DNA of 64,000 bases from Bradyrhizobium barranii subsp. apii (lineage in GTDB: Bacteria; Pseudomonadota; Alphaproteobacteria; Rhizobiales; Xanthobacteraceae). The notes beneath the pieces were generated by a model. That model had not been told where the DNA came from and did not search any database. It saw only the letters and a list, made by a program, of their open reading frames with translations. The stretch's first letter is position 1; every line of letters starts with the position of its first letter. The stretch spans positions 2,478,501 to 2,542,500 of the forward strand of contig NZ_CP096255.1 of the NCBI RefSeq assembly GCF_011516635.5. The letters run 5' to 3'. Made by a program: the position numbers and the translations under genes. Below, one piece after another: positions 18,158 through 28,356 of this stretch.

Positions 18158-19261
18158 ATGTTTTACTGGCTGATCGAGCTCTCCAACACATTTCCCGGCT
18201 TCGGTGCCGTTCGCACCTTCCTGAACGTCTTCCGCTACATCACCTTCCGCACCGGCGGCGCCGTCGTCACCGGCGCGCTGTTCGTGTTCCTGTTCGGGCC
18301 CTGGATCATCGACCATCTGCGCATCCGTCAGGGCAAGGGCCAGCCGATCCGGACCGACGGACCGCAATCGCATCTCGCCAAGAAAGGCACGCCCACCATG
18401 GGCGGGCTGATGATCCTGTCCGGCCTCACGGTTGGCACCGTGCTGTGGGCCAATCCGCTCAACCCCTATGTCTGGATCGTGCTGGCGGTGACGCTCGGCT
18501 TCGGCTTCGTCGGCTTCTATGACGATTACCTCAAGGTGACCAAGCAGACCACGACGGGCTTCGGCAGCAAGCTGCGCCTGCTGATCGAGGCCGCCATCGC
18601 GTTGGTCGCCTGCTATGCGCTGGTGCGGTTGAACCGCGATCCCGCGTCGACCGCGCTGACGATTCCCTTCCTCAAGGACACCGTGCTGCATTTCGGCTGG
18701 TTCTTCGTCGTGTTCGGCGCCTTCGTCATCGTCGGCGCCGGCAATGCGGTGAACCTCACCGACGGTCTCGACGGCCTCGCCATCGTGCCCGTGATGATCG
18801 CGACCGCGAGCTTTGCGATGATCGCCTATCTCGCCGGCAACGCGGTGTTCGCCGACTACCTCCAGATCAAATATGTCGCCGGCACCGGCGAGCTCGCGGT
18901 GCTCTGCGGCGCGCTGCTGGGCGCCGGTCTCGGGTTCCTCTGGTTCAACGCGCCGCCGGCCTCGATCTTCATGGGCGACACCGGCTCGCTCGCGCTCGGC
19001 GGCATGCTCGGCGCAATCGCGGTCGCGGTGAAGCACGAGATCGTGCTCGCGGTGATCGGCGGCCTGTTCGTGCTGGAAGCGGTTTCCGTCATCGTGCAGG
19101 TGGTGTCGTTCAAGCTCACCGGCAAACGCATCTTCCGGATGGCGCCGATCCATCACCATTTCGAGCAGCTCGGCTGGACTGAGCCGCAGATCGTGATCCG
19201 GTTCTGGATCATCTCGGTGATGCTGGCGCTCGCCGGTCTGTCGACGCTGAAGCTGCGGTGA
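18158..19261 (+). CDS. mraY: Phospho-MurNAc-pentapeptide translocase
   Basis: 367 residues with about ten transmembrane helices. Conserved active-site segments are present: the DD pair in [26 protein letters not shown], and the His-rich [13 protein letters not shown] near the end. MraY transfers phospho-MurNAc-pentapeptide from UDP to undecaprenyl phosphate on the inner face of the membrane, making lipid I. murD starts seven bases after its stop. Confidence 0.97.
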   Translation: MFYWLIELSNTFPGFGAVRTFLNVFRYITFRTGGAVVTGALFVFLFGPWIIDHLRIRQGKGQPIRTDGPQSHLAKKGTPTMGGLMILSGLTVGTVLWANPLNPYVWIVLAVTLGFGFVGFYDDYLKVTKQTTTGFGSKLRLLIEAAIALVACYALVRLNRDPASTALTIPFLKDTVLHFGWFFVVFGAFVIVGAGNAVNLTDGLDGLAIVPVMIATASFAMIAYLAGNAVFADYLQIKYVAGTGELAVLCGALLGAGLGFLWFNAPPASIFMGDTGSLALGGMLGAIAVAVKHEIVLAVIGGLFVLEAVSVIVQVVSFKLTGKRIFRMAPIHHHFEQLGWTEPQIVIRFWIISVMLALAGLSTLKLR

Positions 19262-19268
19262 TCGATCG

Positions 19269-20669
19269 ATGATCCCGGTCACATCCTTCGCCGGCAAGAC
19301 GGTCGCGGTGTTCGGCCTCGGCGGCTCGGGGCTTGCGTCCTGTCACGCGTTGAAAGCGGGCGGCGCCGAGGTGATTGCCGCCGACGACAATGCCGAGAAC
19401 GTCGCCAAGGCCGCGCAAGCGGGTTTCATCACCGCCGATTTGCGCAATGTCTCCTGGGTGAATTTCGCGGCGCTGGTGCTCGCGCCCGGCGTGCCGCTCA
19501 CCCATCCCGTGCCGCACTGGAGCGTGCTGAAGGCGCGCGAGGCGGGCGTCGAGGTGATCGGCGATATCGAGCTGTTCTGCCGCGAGCGGCGGCGGCACGC
19601 GCCGAACGCGCCATTCGTCGCGATCACCGGCACCAACGGCAAGTCGACCACGACGGCGCTGATTGCGCATCTCACAAAGGTCGCCGGCTACGACACCCAG
19701 ATGGGCGGCAATATCGGCACCGCGATCCTGTCGCTGGAGCCGCCGCGTACGGGCCGCGTCCACGTCATCGAGATGTCGTCCTACCAGATCGACCTCACGC
19801 CATCGCTCGATCCCTCCGTCGGCATTTTGCTCAATGTCAGCGAGGACCATATCGACCGTCACGGCACCATCGCGCATTACGCTGCGGTGAAGGAGCGTCT
19901 CGTCGCCGGCGTGCAGGCCGGCGGCACCGCGATCGTCGGCGCCGACGATGGCTTCTGCCGCGACATCGCCGACCGGCTCGACCGCGCCGGCAAGAACGTG
20001 GTGCGGATCTCCGTCAAGAATCCGCTGGCCTCCGGCATCCATGTCGAGCACGGCACCATCGTGCGCACCGCGGGCGGCGCGCGGAGCGAGGTCGCAAAGC
20101 TCGGCGGCATCGGCTCGCTGCGCGGCCAGCACAACGCGCAGAACGCGGCCTGCGCCGCCGCCGCCGCGCTCGCGATGGGCATCAGCCTCGATGTGCTGCA
20201 GAACGGCCTGCGCAGCTTTCCGGGCCTCGCGCATCGCATGGAGCAGGTCGGCCGTCGCGGCAACGTGCTGTTCGTCAACGACTCCAAGGGCACCAATGCG
20301 GATGCCACCGCGCATGCGCTGTCGTCCTTTTCGGAAATCTTCTGGATCGCCGGCGGCAAGCCCAAGGCCGGCGGCATCACTGGCCTGACCGGCTTCTTCC
20401 CGCGCATCCGCAAGGCCTATCTGATCGGCGAGGCCGCGCAGGAGTTTTCGGGAACGCTGGGCACGCAGGTCGCGCACGAGATCAGCCAGACGCTGGACAT
20501 CGCCGTCGAGCACGCCGCGCGCGATGCCGAAGCCTCGGGCCTCGCGGATGCAGTGGTGCTGCTGTCACCCGCCTGCGCGTCCTTCGACCAGTACCGCAAC
20601 TTCGAGATCCGCGGCACCAAGTTCCGCGAACTGGTTCAGGCGCTGCCGGGTGTGAAGCCGGTGGTGTAG
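19269..20669 (+). CDS. murD: UDP-MurNAc-L-Ala:D-glutamate ligase
   Basis: 466 residues. N-terminal Rossmann-like domain ([14 protein letters not shown]), ATP loop TGTNGKSTT at 120-128, and a C-terminal domain with [13 protein letters not shown], typical of MurD. It adds D-glutamate to UDP-MurNAc-L-Ala in the cytoplasm. It follows mraY by seven bases. The 236-base gap after it carries a palindromic repeat before ftsW. Confidence 0.97.
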   Translation: MIPVTSFAGKTVAVFGLGGSGLASCHALKAGGAEVIAADDNAENVAKAAQAGFITADLRNVSWVNFAALVLAPGVPLTHPVPHWSVLKAREAGVEVIGDIELFCRERRRHAPNAPFVAITGTNGKSTTTALIAHLTKVAGYDTQMGGNIGTAILSLEPPRTGRVHVIEMSSYQIDLTPSLDPSVGILLNVSEDHIDRHGTIAHYAAVKERLVAGVQAGGTAIVGADDGFCRDIADRLDRAGKNVVRISVKNPLASGIHVEHGTIVRTAGGARSEVAKLGGIGSLRGQHNAQNAACAAAAALAMGISLDVLQNGLRSFPGLAHRMEQVGRRGNVLFVNDSKGTNADATAHALSSFSEIFWIAGGKPKAGGITGLTGFFPRIRKAYLIGEAAQEFSGTLGTQVAHEISQTLDIAVEHAARDAEASGLADAVVLLSPACASFDQYRNFEIRGTKFRELVQALPGVKPVV

Positions 20670-20692
20670 GGCGCGGCTACTCCTTGCTCCGC

Positions 20693-20797
20693 TGTCGTCG
20701 CCCGGCTTGACCGGGCGACCCAGTATCCCAGAGGCGGTGCTTGAGCCGGGAGGCCACGGCGTACTGGATGCCCCGGTCAAGCTGGGGCATGACGAGC
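20693..20797. repeat. Palindromic repeat in the murD-ftsW gap
   Basis: Two hairpins, CGTCGCCCGG..CCGGGCGAC and GCCCCGGTCAAGCTGGGGC, flank a spacer containing CCAGTATCCCAGAGGCGG. The same layout (…CAGTAT…GGCGTACTGGATGCCCCGGTCAAG…GGGGCATGAC) recurs at 38005-38190. Confidence 0.75.
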
Positions 20798-20905
20798 ACG
20801 TGAGGTCGGCGCTCGCTCCTATCTCCAAACATCCGCATTTCCTTAACCCCCCGGTAACCAACCTCGGCGACCAATGGACCGACCTCTGTCCGAAAGCGGC
20901 CGCCC

Positions 20906-22057
20906 ATGCTCTCCCGTGAAGAACGCACCCCCTTTTCCGAGTGGTGGTGGACCGTCGACAAGCCGCTGATGGGCGCCATCCTGGCGCTGATGCTCACCGG
21001 CGTGATCCTGTCGCTGGCGGCGAGCCCGCCGGTTGCGACCCGCATCGGGCTCGATCCGTTCCACTTCTTCAGCCGGCACGTGATGTTCCTGGCGCCCTCC
21101 TGCCTGGTGCTGCTCGGGGTGTCCTTCCTGACGCCGCGCGCGATCCGCCGCTCGGCCCTGATCATCTTCGCGGCCAGCATCATCCTGATCGTGCTGACGC
21201 TCGCGATCGGCCCCGAAGTGAAGGGCTCGCGGCGCTGGATCACGCTGCTCGGCGTCAACATCCAGGCCTCCGAAGTTGCAAAGCCGTCGTTCGTCGTCAT
21301 CGCTGCCTGGCTGTTCGCGGAATCGACCAGGCGGCCCGAGATGCCGGCGACCTCGATGGCGCTGGTGCTGCTCTTGATGCTGGTCTCGCTGCTGGTGATG
21401 GAGCCGGACTTCGGCCAAACCATGCTGATCCTGATGGTGTGGGGCTCGCTGTTCTTCATCGCGGGCATGCGCATGATCTGGGTGTTCGGCCTGGCGGGCG
21501 CCGCCGCGGCCGGTCTGTTCAGCGCTTATCTGTTCGTCCCGCACGTCGCCGGCCGCATCAAGCGTTTCATGAATCCGGCTTCCGGCGACACCTTCCAGGT
21601 CGATACCGCCATGGAAGCCTTCTACAACGGTGGATGGTTCGGGCTCGGGCCGGGCGAGGGCATCGCCAAGCGCAGCCTGCCGGACAGCCACACCGACTTC
21701 GTGTTCGCGGTTGCCGCCGAGGAGTTCGGCATCATCCTGTGCCTTGCGATGCTGGCGCTGTTCGCCTTCGTCGTGATCCGCACGCTGTCGCGCGCCTACG
21801 CCAATGAGGACATGTTCTCGCGCTTCGCCGCATCCGGCCTTGCGATCCTGTTCGGCGTGCAGGCCGCGATCAACATGTCGGTCAACCTCCAGCTCATCCC
21901 CGCCAAGGGCATGACGCTCCCGTTCATCTCTTATGGTGGCTCCTCGATCGTGTCGCTGGCCTATGGTGTCGGCATGATGCTGGCCCTGACGCGGCTGCGC
22001 CCGCGCACCGAAGTCGAGGCAAGCGGCCACGCCGAGGCGATGCGCAGCTACGCGTGA
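20906..22057 (+). CDS. ftsW: Septal peptidoglycan glycosyltransferase FtsW
   Basis: 383 residues, SEDS family, about ten transmembrane helices. The C-terminal signature LPFISYGGSSIVSLAYGVGM is intact, as is the EPDFGQTMLI segment that contributes the catalytic acid in relatives. FtsW polymerises lipid II at the septum together with FtsI. It probably has its own promoter or is read through the upstream repeat. It lies in its usual place between murD and murG. Confidence 0.96.
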   Translation: MLSREERTPFSEWWWTVDKPLMGAILALMLTGVILSLAASPPVATRIGLDPFHFFSRHVMFLAPSCLVLLGVSFLTPRAIRRSALIIFAASIILIVLTLAIGPEVKGSRRWITLLGVNIQASEVAKPSFVVIAAWLFAESTRRPEMPATSMALVLLLMLVSLLVMEPDFGQTMLILMVWGSLFFIAGMRMIWVFGLAGAAAAGLFSAYLFVPHVAGRIKRFMNPASGDTFQVDTAMEAFYNGGWFGLGPGEGIAKRSLPDSHTDFVFAVAAEEFGIILCLAMLALFAFVVIRTLSRAYANEDMFSRFAASGLAILFGVQAAINMSVNLQLIPAKGMTLPFISYGGSSIVSLAYGVGMMLALTRLRPRTEVEASGHAEAMRSYA

Positions 22058-22065
22058 CCACTCTC

Positions 22066-22195
22066 GTGTCCCGGACAAGCTCCGCGAAGCGGCGCGCAGA
22101 GCCGGGACCCAGAATGCCGCACCAATGGGCCCCGGTTCAGCAGCGCACCACGCCGCGAAGTGCAGCGTACTGCGCTACGCCCGGGGCACGAGCAC
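22066..22195. repeat. Composite palindromic repeat in the ftsW-murG gap
   Basis: The left half is a hairpin, GTCCCGG..CCGGGAC (22068-22109). The right half, GGGCCCCGGTTCAGCAGCGC..CTACGCCCGGGGC, pairs loosely with itself. It fills most of the gap and ends ~40 bases before murG. Related hairpins (GTGTCCCGG..CCGGGACAC) occur at 35736-35769. Confidence 0.6.
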
Positions 22196-22235
22196 GGCTC
22201 GCAATAGGCGCTTTTTCCCTGTAAATACCGCTACC

Positions 22236-23336
22236 ATGGACACTTCCCCCCTGATTCTTCTCGCCGCGGGCGGCACTGGCGGCCATTTGTTTCCGGCCGA
22301 GGCGCTCGGTGTCGAGCTGATCCGGCGCGGCTTTCGCGTCCGCCTCGTCACGGACGAGCGGGCGCTGCGCTATAGCGGGCTGTTCAGCAAGGACATGATC
22401 GACGTCGTCTCGAGCGAGACCGCGCGTGGCCGCAATCCGTTGCAGCTCGCCTATGCCGGCCTCACGCTCGCCGCCGGCACGCTGTCCGCCTACGGCCTGA
22501 TCAGGCGATTGAAGCCCGTCGCCGTCGTCGGCTTCGGCGGCTATCCGACGCTGCCGCCGTTGGTCGCTGCGAAATTTGCGGGCGTGCCCAGCATCATTCA
22601 CGACGCCAATGCGGTGCTCGGCCGCGCCAACCGGTTCCTGGCGAGCCGCGTCCGCGCCATCGCGACGTCGTTGCCCGGCGTGCTCGACCGCGATCCGGCG
22701 CTGGCAGGCAAGACCACGACCGTGGGCACGCCGATGCGTCCGGCGATCCTCGCCGCAGCCGCCGTACCCTATGTCGCGCCTGAAGCGAACGGACCGCTGC
22801 GCCTGCTCGTCGTCGGCGGCAGCCAGGGTGCGCGCATCATGGCCGACGTCGTCCCCGGTGCGATCGAGCGCCTTGAGCCTGCGCTATGGAGCCGGCTCGT
22901 CCTGACCCAGCAGGTGCGCGACGAAGACATGGCGCGCGTGCGCGCGGTCTACGACAAGCTCAAGATCAATGCCGAGCTCGCGCCGTTCTTCACCGATCTG
23001 CCGGCGCGGCTCGCCTCCAACCATCTGGTGGTGTCGCGTTCAGGCGCCGGCACGGTCGCCGAACTCGCCGCGATCGGACGGCCCTCGATCCTGGTGCCGC
23101 TACCCGGCTCGATCGACCAGGACCAGTTCGCCAATGCCGGCGTGCTGGCCAAGGTCGACGGCGCGATCCGTATCCCGCAGACCGAGTTTACCTCCGACCG
23201 GCTAGCCGCCGAGATCTCCGCCTTCGCCGCCGAGCCCGCGCGTCTTGCCTCCATGGCCGCAGCCGCGAAGAGGGCGGGGCGGCTCGATGCGGCCGAACGG
23301 TTGGCCGATCTGGTGGTCAAAGTCGCGGGAATCTGA
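22236..23336 (+). CDS. murG: UDP-GlcNAc:lipid I N-acetylglucosaminyltransferase
   Basis: 366 residues from the ATG at 22236; the longer open frame back to 22125 lies inside the repeat. GGTGGHLFPAEA (residues 12-23) is the lipid I-binding glycine loop, and GGSQGARIMAD a second glycine loop of this GT28 enzyme. MurG adds GlcNAc to lipid I at the inner face of the membrane, producing lipid II. murC follows after 120 bases. Confidence 0.96.
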   Translation: MDTSPLILLAAGGTGGHLFPAEALGVELIRRGFRVRLVTDERALRYSGLFSKDMIDVVSSETARGRNPLQLAYAGLTLAAGTLSAYGLIRRLKPVAVVGFGGYPTLPPLVAAKFAGVPSIIHDANAVLGRANRFLASRVRAIATSLPGVLDRDPALAGKTTTVGTPMRPAILAAAAVPYVAPEANGPLRLLVVGGSQGARIMADVVPGAIERLEPALWSRLVLTQQVRDEDMARVRAVYDKLKINAELAPFFTDLPARLASNHLVVSRSGAGTVAELAAIGRPSILVPLPGSIDQDQFANAGVLAKVDGAIRIPQTEFTSDRLAAEISAFAAEPARLASMAAAAKRAGRLDAAERLADLVVKVAGI

Positions 23337-23456
23337 CGCGAAAAAGCCCTTGTCTTGGCCTTCCAAAGCGGGGCATCCAGTAACAACGGCGCGGCTGATT
23401 TGGCCGTGACCTTCGCCAGATGCCGCCTTTCCGGCGGCAAGGTCAGGGAACAGAGC

Positions 23457-24860
23457 ATGAGACTGCCGCGCGAGATCGGACCCATCCACTTCGTCGGGAT
23501 CGGCGGGATCGGCATGAGCGGGATCGCCGAGGTGCTGGTCAATCTCGGCTATGTCGTGCAGGGCTCGGACGCCTCCGACAATTACAATCTCGACCGTCTG
23601 CGCAAGGCAGGTGCAAAGGTCTCGGTCGGCCACAAGGCCGAGAATGTCGACGGCGCTGCGGTCGTCGTCGTCTCCACCGCGATCAAGCGCGACAATCCGG
23701 AATTGATGGTGGCGCGCGAACGCCGCATTCCCGTGGTGCGCCGCGCCGAGATGCTGGCCGAGCTGATGCGGCTGAAGAGCTGCGTCGCCATCGCCGGGAC
23801 CCACGGCAAAACCACCACGACCACGATGGTCGCAACGCTGCTCGATGCCGGCGGCCTCGATCCCACCGTGATCAATGGCGGCATCATCAATGCCTATGGC
23901 TCGAACGCGCGCCTCGGTGCCGGCGACTGGATGGTGGTCGAAGCGGACGAGAGCGATGGCACGTTCCTGAAGCTGCCGACCGATGTCGCGATCGTCACCA
24001 ATGTCGACCCCGAGCATCTCGATCACTTCAAGACCTTCGAGGCGGTGCAGGACGCGTTCCGGCATTTCGTCGAGAACCTGCCGTTCTACGGCTTCGCCGT
24101 GATGTGCATCGACCATCCCGTCGTGCAGAGCCTCGTCGGCAAGATCGAGGATCGCCGCATCATCACCTACGGCGAGAATCCGCAGGCCGATGTGCGGTTG
24201 CTTGACCTCACCCCGATGGGCGGTGGCTCGAAGTTCAAGGTCGCGTTCCGCGATCGCAAGACCGGCGCCGTGCACGAGATCGCCGATCTCATGCTGCCGA
24301 TGCCGGGACGCCACAACGCCTCGAACGCGACGGCCGCGATTGCGGTCGCGCGCGAACTCGGCGTGTCGGACGAGGCGATCCGCAAGGCGATCGCAGGCTT
24401 CGGCGGCGTCAAGCGCCGCTTCACCAAGACCGGCGAGTGGAACGGCGTCACGGTGATCGACGATTACGGTCATCACCCCGTCGAGATCGCGGCAGTGCTG
24501 AAGGCGGCGCGGGAATCCACCAATGGCAAGATCGTCGCCGTGGTGCAGCCGCATCGCTACACCCGCCTGCAATCGCTGTTCGAGGAATTTTGTACCTGCT
24601 TCAACGACGCCGATGCGGTCGTCGTCGCCGACGTCTACGCCGCCGGCGAGACGCCGATCGACGGCATCGACCGCGATCATTTCGTAGCCGGCCTGCGCGC
24701 CCATGGCCACCGCGAGGTGATCCCGCTGCCGGCAGCGCCGGAGCTCGCAGGTATCGTCAAGGGCCTGGCGAAGTCCGGTGATCTCGTCGTGTGTCTCGGT
24801 GCGGGCAACATCACGCAATGGGCGTATGCCTTGCCCGGCGAATTGAAGGCGCTGGGGTGA
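23457..24860 (+). CDS. murC: UDP-MurNAc:L-alanine ligase
   Basis: 467 residues from the ATG at 23457, preceded by CAGGGA; upstream in-frame codons do not resemble MurC. The Rossmann segment [18 protein letters not shown] opens the protein, the ATP loop GTHGKTT is at 114-120, and [14 protein letters not shown] marks the C-terminal domain. It adds the first amino acid to UDP-MurNAc in the cytoplasm. A repeat of G-rich/C-rich arms separates it from murB. Confidence 0.96.
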   Translation: MRLPREIGPIHFVGIGGIGMSGIAEVLVNLGYVVQGSDASDNYNLDRLRKAGAKVSVGHKAENVDGAAVVVVSTAIKRDNPELMVARERRIPVVRRAEMLAELMRLKSCVAIAGTHGKTTTTTMVATLLDAGGLDPTVINGGIINAYGSNARLGAGDWMVVEADESDGTFLKLPTDVAIVTNVDPEHLDHFKTFEAVQDAFRHFVENLPFYGFAVMCIDHPVVQSLVGKIEDRRIITYGENPQADVRLLDLTPMGGGSKFKVAFRDRKTGAVHEIADLMLPMPGRHNASNATAAIAVARELGVSDEAIRKAIAGFGGVKRRFTKTGEWNGVTVIDDYGHHPVEIAAVLKAARESTNGKIVAVVQPHRYTRLQSLFEEFCTCFNDADAVVVADVYAAGETPIDGIDRDHFVAGLRAHGHREVIPLPAAPELAGIVKGLAKSGDLVVCLGAGNITQWAYALPGELKALG

Positions 24861-24904
24861 GCGCTCTCATGAGAGTCTCACAGACAGCCACACGGCACAC
24901 CGCA

Positions 24905-25010
24905 CTCCCTCCCCCCTTGCGAGGGAGGGCGGGGGAGAGGGGTGGCCACGAACTCCGATCTCGCTTGTGGCTACCCCTCTCGCTGCCCCTCCCCCGCAAG
25001 GGGGGAGGGA
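24905..25010. repeat. Palindromic repeat (CTCCCTCCCCCCTTGCGAG family) in the murC-murB gap
   Basis: Left arm CTCCCTCCCCCCTTGCGAGG and right arm CCTCCCCCGCAAGGGGGGAG are near complements. The inner parts GAGAGGGGTGGCCAC and GTGGCTACCCCTCTC also pair. The whole can fold into a ~100-base hairpin between two dcw genes. Resembles the widespread 'CCCTCCCC-CGCAAGGGGG' repeats of alphaproteobacteria. Confidence 0.75.
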
Positions 25011-25047
25011 ACGGAGAGATTGTGCCTTCCTCACTTGAGGATGCACC

Positions 25048-25968
25048 ATGACCTTCCCGGACATCACACCCGAACTTAAAGCCGCGATGCCGGAGCTGCG
25101 CGGCCGGATGCTGGCCAACCAGTCGCTCGCCGAGCTCACCTGGTTTCGCGTCGGTGGTCCCGCGCAGGTGCTGTTCACGCCGGCGGATGAGGACGATCTC
25201 GCTTACTTCCTCGCGCATCTTGCGTCCGACATTCCCGTCTATGTCGTCGGCGTCGGCTCCAACCTGATCGTGCGCGACGGTGGCATTGCGGGCGTGGTGA
25301 TTCGGCTGGCGCCGCGCGCCTTTGGCGAGGCGAGCGCGAGCGGCGATGTCGTCACCGCTGGAACTGCCGCGCTCGACAAGCGCGTGGCGGAAGTGGCGGC
25401 CTCCGCCAATATCGGCGGGCTCGAATTCTATTTCGGCATTCCCGGCACCATCGGCGGTGCGCTGCGCATGAATGCGGGCGCCAATGGCGGCGAGACCAAG
25501 GACGTGTTGATCGAGGCGACCGGCGTTGCGAGGGACGGCAGCAAGCACGTGTTCTCGAACGCCGACATGAAGTTCGTCTACCGCAACAGCGGCGTCGATC
25601 CCTCCATGATCTTCACCTCCGCGCGCTTTCGCGGCGAGATCAGGGATCCCGATACGATCCGCGCGCGGATGGCGGAGGTACAGACCCATCGCGAGACCGC
25701 GCAGCCGATCCGCGAAAAGACCGGCGGCTCGACCTTCAAGAACCCGCCCGGCCATTCCGCCTGGAAGCTGGTCGACGCCGCCGGCTGCCGCGGCCTGCGC
25801 GTCGGCGGCGCGCAGGTCTCGGAGATGCACTGCAATTTCCTGATCAACACGGGCGATGCCACCGCGCACGACATCGAGACGCTGGGCGAGACCGTGCGCG
25901 AACGGGTGAAGGCAAACTCCGGAATTGAGCTACATTGGGAAATCAAGCGGATTGGAATTCCCGGCTAA
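25048..25968 (+). CDS. murB: UDP-N-acetylenolpyruvoylglucosamine reductase
   Basis: 306 residues. FAD-binding region [17 protein letters not shown] and the motif [20 protein letters not shown] are characteristic. Near the C-terminus, [15 protein letters not shown] supplies the catalytic serine region of type I/II MurB. It reduces UDP-GlcNAc-enolpyruvate to UDP-MurNAc with NADPH. ddl starts 23 bases after the stop. Confidence 0.96.
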   Translation: MTFPDITPELKAAMPELRGRMLANQSLAELTWFRVGGPAQVLFTPADEDDLAYFLAHLASDIPVYVVGVGSNLIVRDGGIAGVVIRLAPRAFGEASASGDVVTAGTAALDKRVAEVAASANIGGLEFYFGIPGTIGGALRMNAGANGGETKDVLIEATGVARDGSKHVFSNADMKFVYRNSGVDPSMIFTSARFRGEIRDPDTIRARMAEVQTHRETAQPIREKTGGSTFKNPPGHSAWKLVDAAGCRGLRVGGAQVSEMHCNFLINTGDATAHDIETLGETVRERVKANSGIELHWEIKRIGIPG

Positions 25969-25990
25969 CCTGGACAGGCGACGAGAGAAC

Positions 25991-26977
25991 ATGCGCATCA
26001 CCATCCTCTTCGGCGGCTCCAACCGGGAGCGTCTGGTTTCGGTCGCCTCAGCCCAGGCGTTACATCAGGCGCTGCCCGAGGCCGATCTCTGGTGGTGGGA
26101 CGTCGAGGACAAGGTGCATGTCGTACAGTCGAAGCAACTGCTCGAACACGCCCGTCCATTCGAGGACGAGTTCAAGCCCGGCACATCGGGCATTCCGCTA
26201 GGGCAGGCGCTCGACCAGGCCAAGACGGAGGGCCGCGTGCTGGTGCTCGGCCTGCATGGCGGGCGCGCGGAGAACGGCGAATTGCAGGTGATGTGCGAGG
26301 CGCGCGGCGTGCCTTTCACCGGATCGGGCTCGGCCTCCTCGCATCTCGCCTTCGACAAGATCGCCGCCAAGCATTTCGCCGCGCTCGGCGGCGTGACGCC
26401 GCCGGCCAACGTTGCGCTGGACAAGATCGACGAGGCCTTCGCCGAATACGGCCGGCTGATCGCAAAGCCGGCGCGCGACGGCTCGAGCTATGGCCTGATC
26501 TTCGTCAACGCCAGGCAGGATCTCGTCGCCGTCCGCAATGCGGCGAAGCACGAAGACTATGTGATCGAGCCCTACATCGCCGGCGTCGAGGCAACCTGTG
26601 GCGTGCTGGAGCGCCCCGACGGCTCGATCATCTCGCTGCCGCCGATCGAAATCATTCCGGGCGAGGGCAATTTCGACTACGCCGCAAAATATCTCCTGAA
26701 GTCGACCCAGGAGATCTGCCCCGGGCGTTTTTCGCCCGAGATCACCGCTGCGCTGAAGGAGCAGGCGATGCTGGCGCATCGCGCGATGTCCTGCACCGGC
26801 TATTCCCGCTCGGACTTCATCGTCTCCGATAGGGGCCTGATCTATCTCGAGACCAACACGCTGCCCGGGTTGACCAAGTCCTCGCTCTACCCCAAGGCGC
26901 TGAAAGCCGAAGGCATCGAGTTCGTCGACTTCCTGCGCGGCCTGGTCGAGCTCGCCGGGCGGGGCGTAAGAAATTAA
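25991..26977 (+). CDS. ddl: D-alanine--D-alanine ligase
   Basis: 328 residues from the ATG at 25991 with GAGAG upstream; the open frame reaches back to 25925 inside murB. An ATP-grasp enzyme: N-terminal ITILFGGSNRERLVSVASA, serine/ATP loop with GTPFTGS-like VPFTGSGSASSHLAFDK, and metal-binding YLETNTLPGLT near the end. It makes the D-Ala-D-Ala dipeptide used by MurF. The sequence is somewhat shorter than E. coli DdlB-type Ddl proteins in its N-terminal half, as seen in this group. Confidence 0.94.
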   Translation: MRITILFGGSNRERLVSVASAQALHQALPEADLWWWDVEDKVHVVQSKQLLEHARPFEDEFKPGTSGIPLGQALDQAKTEGRVLVLGLHGGRAENGELQVMCEARGVPFTGSGSASSHLAFDKIAAKHFAALGGVTPPANVALDKIDEAFAEYGRLIAKPARDGSSYGLIFVNARQDLVAVRNAAKHEDYVIEPYIAGVEATCGVLERPDGSIISLPPIEIIPGEGNFDYAAKYLLKSTQEICPGRFSPEITAALKEQAMLAHRAMSCTGYSRSDFIVSDRGLIYLETNTLPGLTKSSLYPKALKAEGIEFVDFLRGLVELAGRGVRN

Positions 26978-27327
26978 TTAGGACTGGTTAACGGCCGAAC
27001 GGGCGAAATGGCCGGTTTTGGAACCCAAAACCGGTAAAATGCCGAACATCGCGGCATAAATGCCTCACACGCCTGGGCAAAACGCATCCCGCGTTAACGA
27101 AGTTTACCTTTTGTTTACCAGGACGTCCGAAGGTTAACGCTGGCGGCGCATATGACGCTTTGGCTGCCGGCGCGTGGGCTGTTGCGGGTGATGTCACCTC
27201 CAGCGAACGCTTTGAAGGGGAGAGGTTTTCTTCTTCTGAAGACCAACACCCGGCCCGGCAAGTCCGAGACGTCATGTTCGCCAGGACCCGCGCGATGTCG
27301 CGGGCTAACTGTTGACGAGCTCGTGCA
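26978..27327 (+). promoter_or_regulatory. Structured ddl-ftsQ gap with repeated GTTAAC/GTTTACC motifs
   Basis: This 350-base gap has a perfect 10-bp palindrome with a three-base loop (27012-27021 and 27025-27034) and a second one, ATGCCG..CGGCAT (27039-27057). GTTAAC occurs at 26987, 27093 and 27133, and GTTTACC twice at 27102 and 27113, 11 bases apart. The spacing does not match the TTAA-N7-TTAA CtrA consensus exactly. It is the most likely place for a separate promoter of ftsQAZ. Confidence 0.5.
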
Positions 27328-28356
27328 ATGGATGGTGCAGGAAGCCTCACCCGGTCGTTTCTGAGATCGCTGAGGCCCCAAGCTGACCTGAAGGCGGCCG
27401 CTATCGGAGCGGTCGTGCTTCTGCGCGAGTGGGTGCAGGATAAGCGCGACCAGAAGCGCGCTGTCGCCCAGAACAAGATCAGATCCAAGACCAAAGCCAA
27501 GCCCGTCGTCGAGCGCGAGCCGCCGCCGCGCGTGGTCGCGCTGGTCGAGCGCTATGCGCCGCGCCGGATCGGGATCACCATGACCGTTCTGCTGCTGGTC
27601 GGAAGCTGCGGCTTCGGCATCGTCAGGGGCGGCCACCTCCAGGATTTCATCGCCGCAGTCAGCGACACCCGCAACGCGCTGGCCAATTCTGCGGGCTTCC
27701 GCATCACCTCTGTCGTGATCAACGGCCGCAAGCAGCTCAGCCAGGACGAGATCCTCGCGGTCGGCGGGGTCAGCGGCCGCTCCTCGCTGCTGTTTCTTGA
27801 CGCCGACGTCGTGCGCGACAAGCTCAAGGCCAATCCCTGGATTGCGGATGCGACCGTGCTGAAGCTCTATCCGGGCCGGCTCATGATCGACATCACCGAG
27901 CGCCAGGCCTTCGCGCTGTGGCAGGAGGCCGGCCGGCTCTCCGTCATCGCCGATGATGGTGCGGTGCTCGAGCCTTACGTCTCGCGCCGGTTCCTGTCGC
28001 TGCCGCTCGTGGTCGGCAAGGGCGCCGACACCCAGGCGCGCGATTTCCTGGCGCTGCTGGCGCGCTATCCGCAGATCAATTCGGTGACCAAGGCCGCGAT
28101 CTATGTCGGCGAGCGGCGCTGGAACCTGAGGCTCAAGGATGGCCTCGACATCCGTCTGCCCGAGCAGGACGTCGGCAACGCCCTCGCGATGCTGTCCAGG
28201 CTCGACAAGGAGGACAAGCTGTTCTCCCGCGACATCGTCGCCGTCGACATGCGCCTGCCCGATCGTCTGGTGGTGCAGCTGTCCGACGACGCCGCCAAGG
28301 CGCGCGAGGACCTGTTCAAGGACAAGAAGAAAAAGAAGGCCGGGGACGCCGCATGA
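27328..28356 (+). CDS. ftsQ: Cell division protein FtsQ
   Basis: 342 residues. A long basic cytoplasmic N-terminus (~85 residues) precedes one transmembrane helix (ITMTVLLLVGSCGFGIV). A POTRA domain (FRITSVVINGRKQLSQDEIL) and the FtsQ/DivIB beta domain follow, with a lysine-rich tail. FtsQ links FtsL/FtsB and early divisome proteins in the periplasm. The stop overlaps the start of ftsA (ATGA). Confidence 0.93.
   Translation: MDGAGSLTRSFLRSLRPQADLKAAAIGAVVLLREWVQDKRDQKRAVAQNKIRSKTKAKPVVEREPPPRVVALVERYAPRRIGITMTVLLLVGSCGFGIVRGGHLQDFIAAVSDTRNALANSAGFRITSVVINGRKQLSQDEILAVGGVSGRSSLLFLDADVVRDKLKANPWIADATVLKLYPGRLMIDITERQAFALWQEAGRLSVIADDGAVLEPYVSRRFLSLPLVVGKGADTQARDFLALLARYPQINSVTKAAIYVGERRWNLRLKDGLDIRLPEQDVGNALAMLSRLDKEDKLFSRDIVAVDMRLPDRLVVQLSDDAAKAREDLFKDKKKKKAGDAA

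Noticed and set aside
27094..27108. CtrA box before ftsQ
   Set aside because: TTAA is followed by TTAC at six rather than seven bases, so it does not fit TTAA-N7-TTAA. Kept only as part of the motif-rich gap.
27152..27364. 70-residue frame across the start of ftsQ
   Set aside because: Overlaps the well-supported ftsQ start in another frame and has no recognisable feature.
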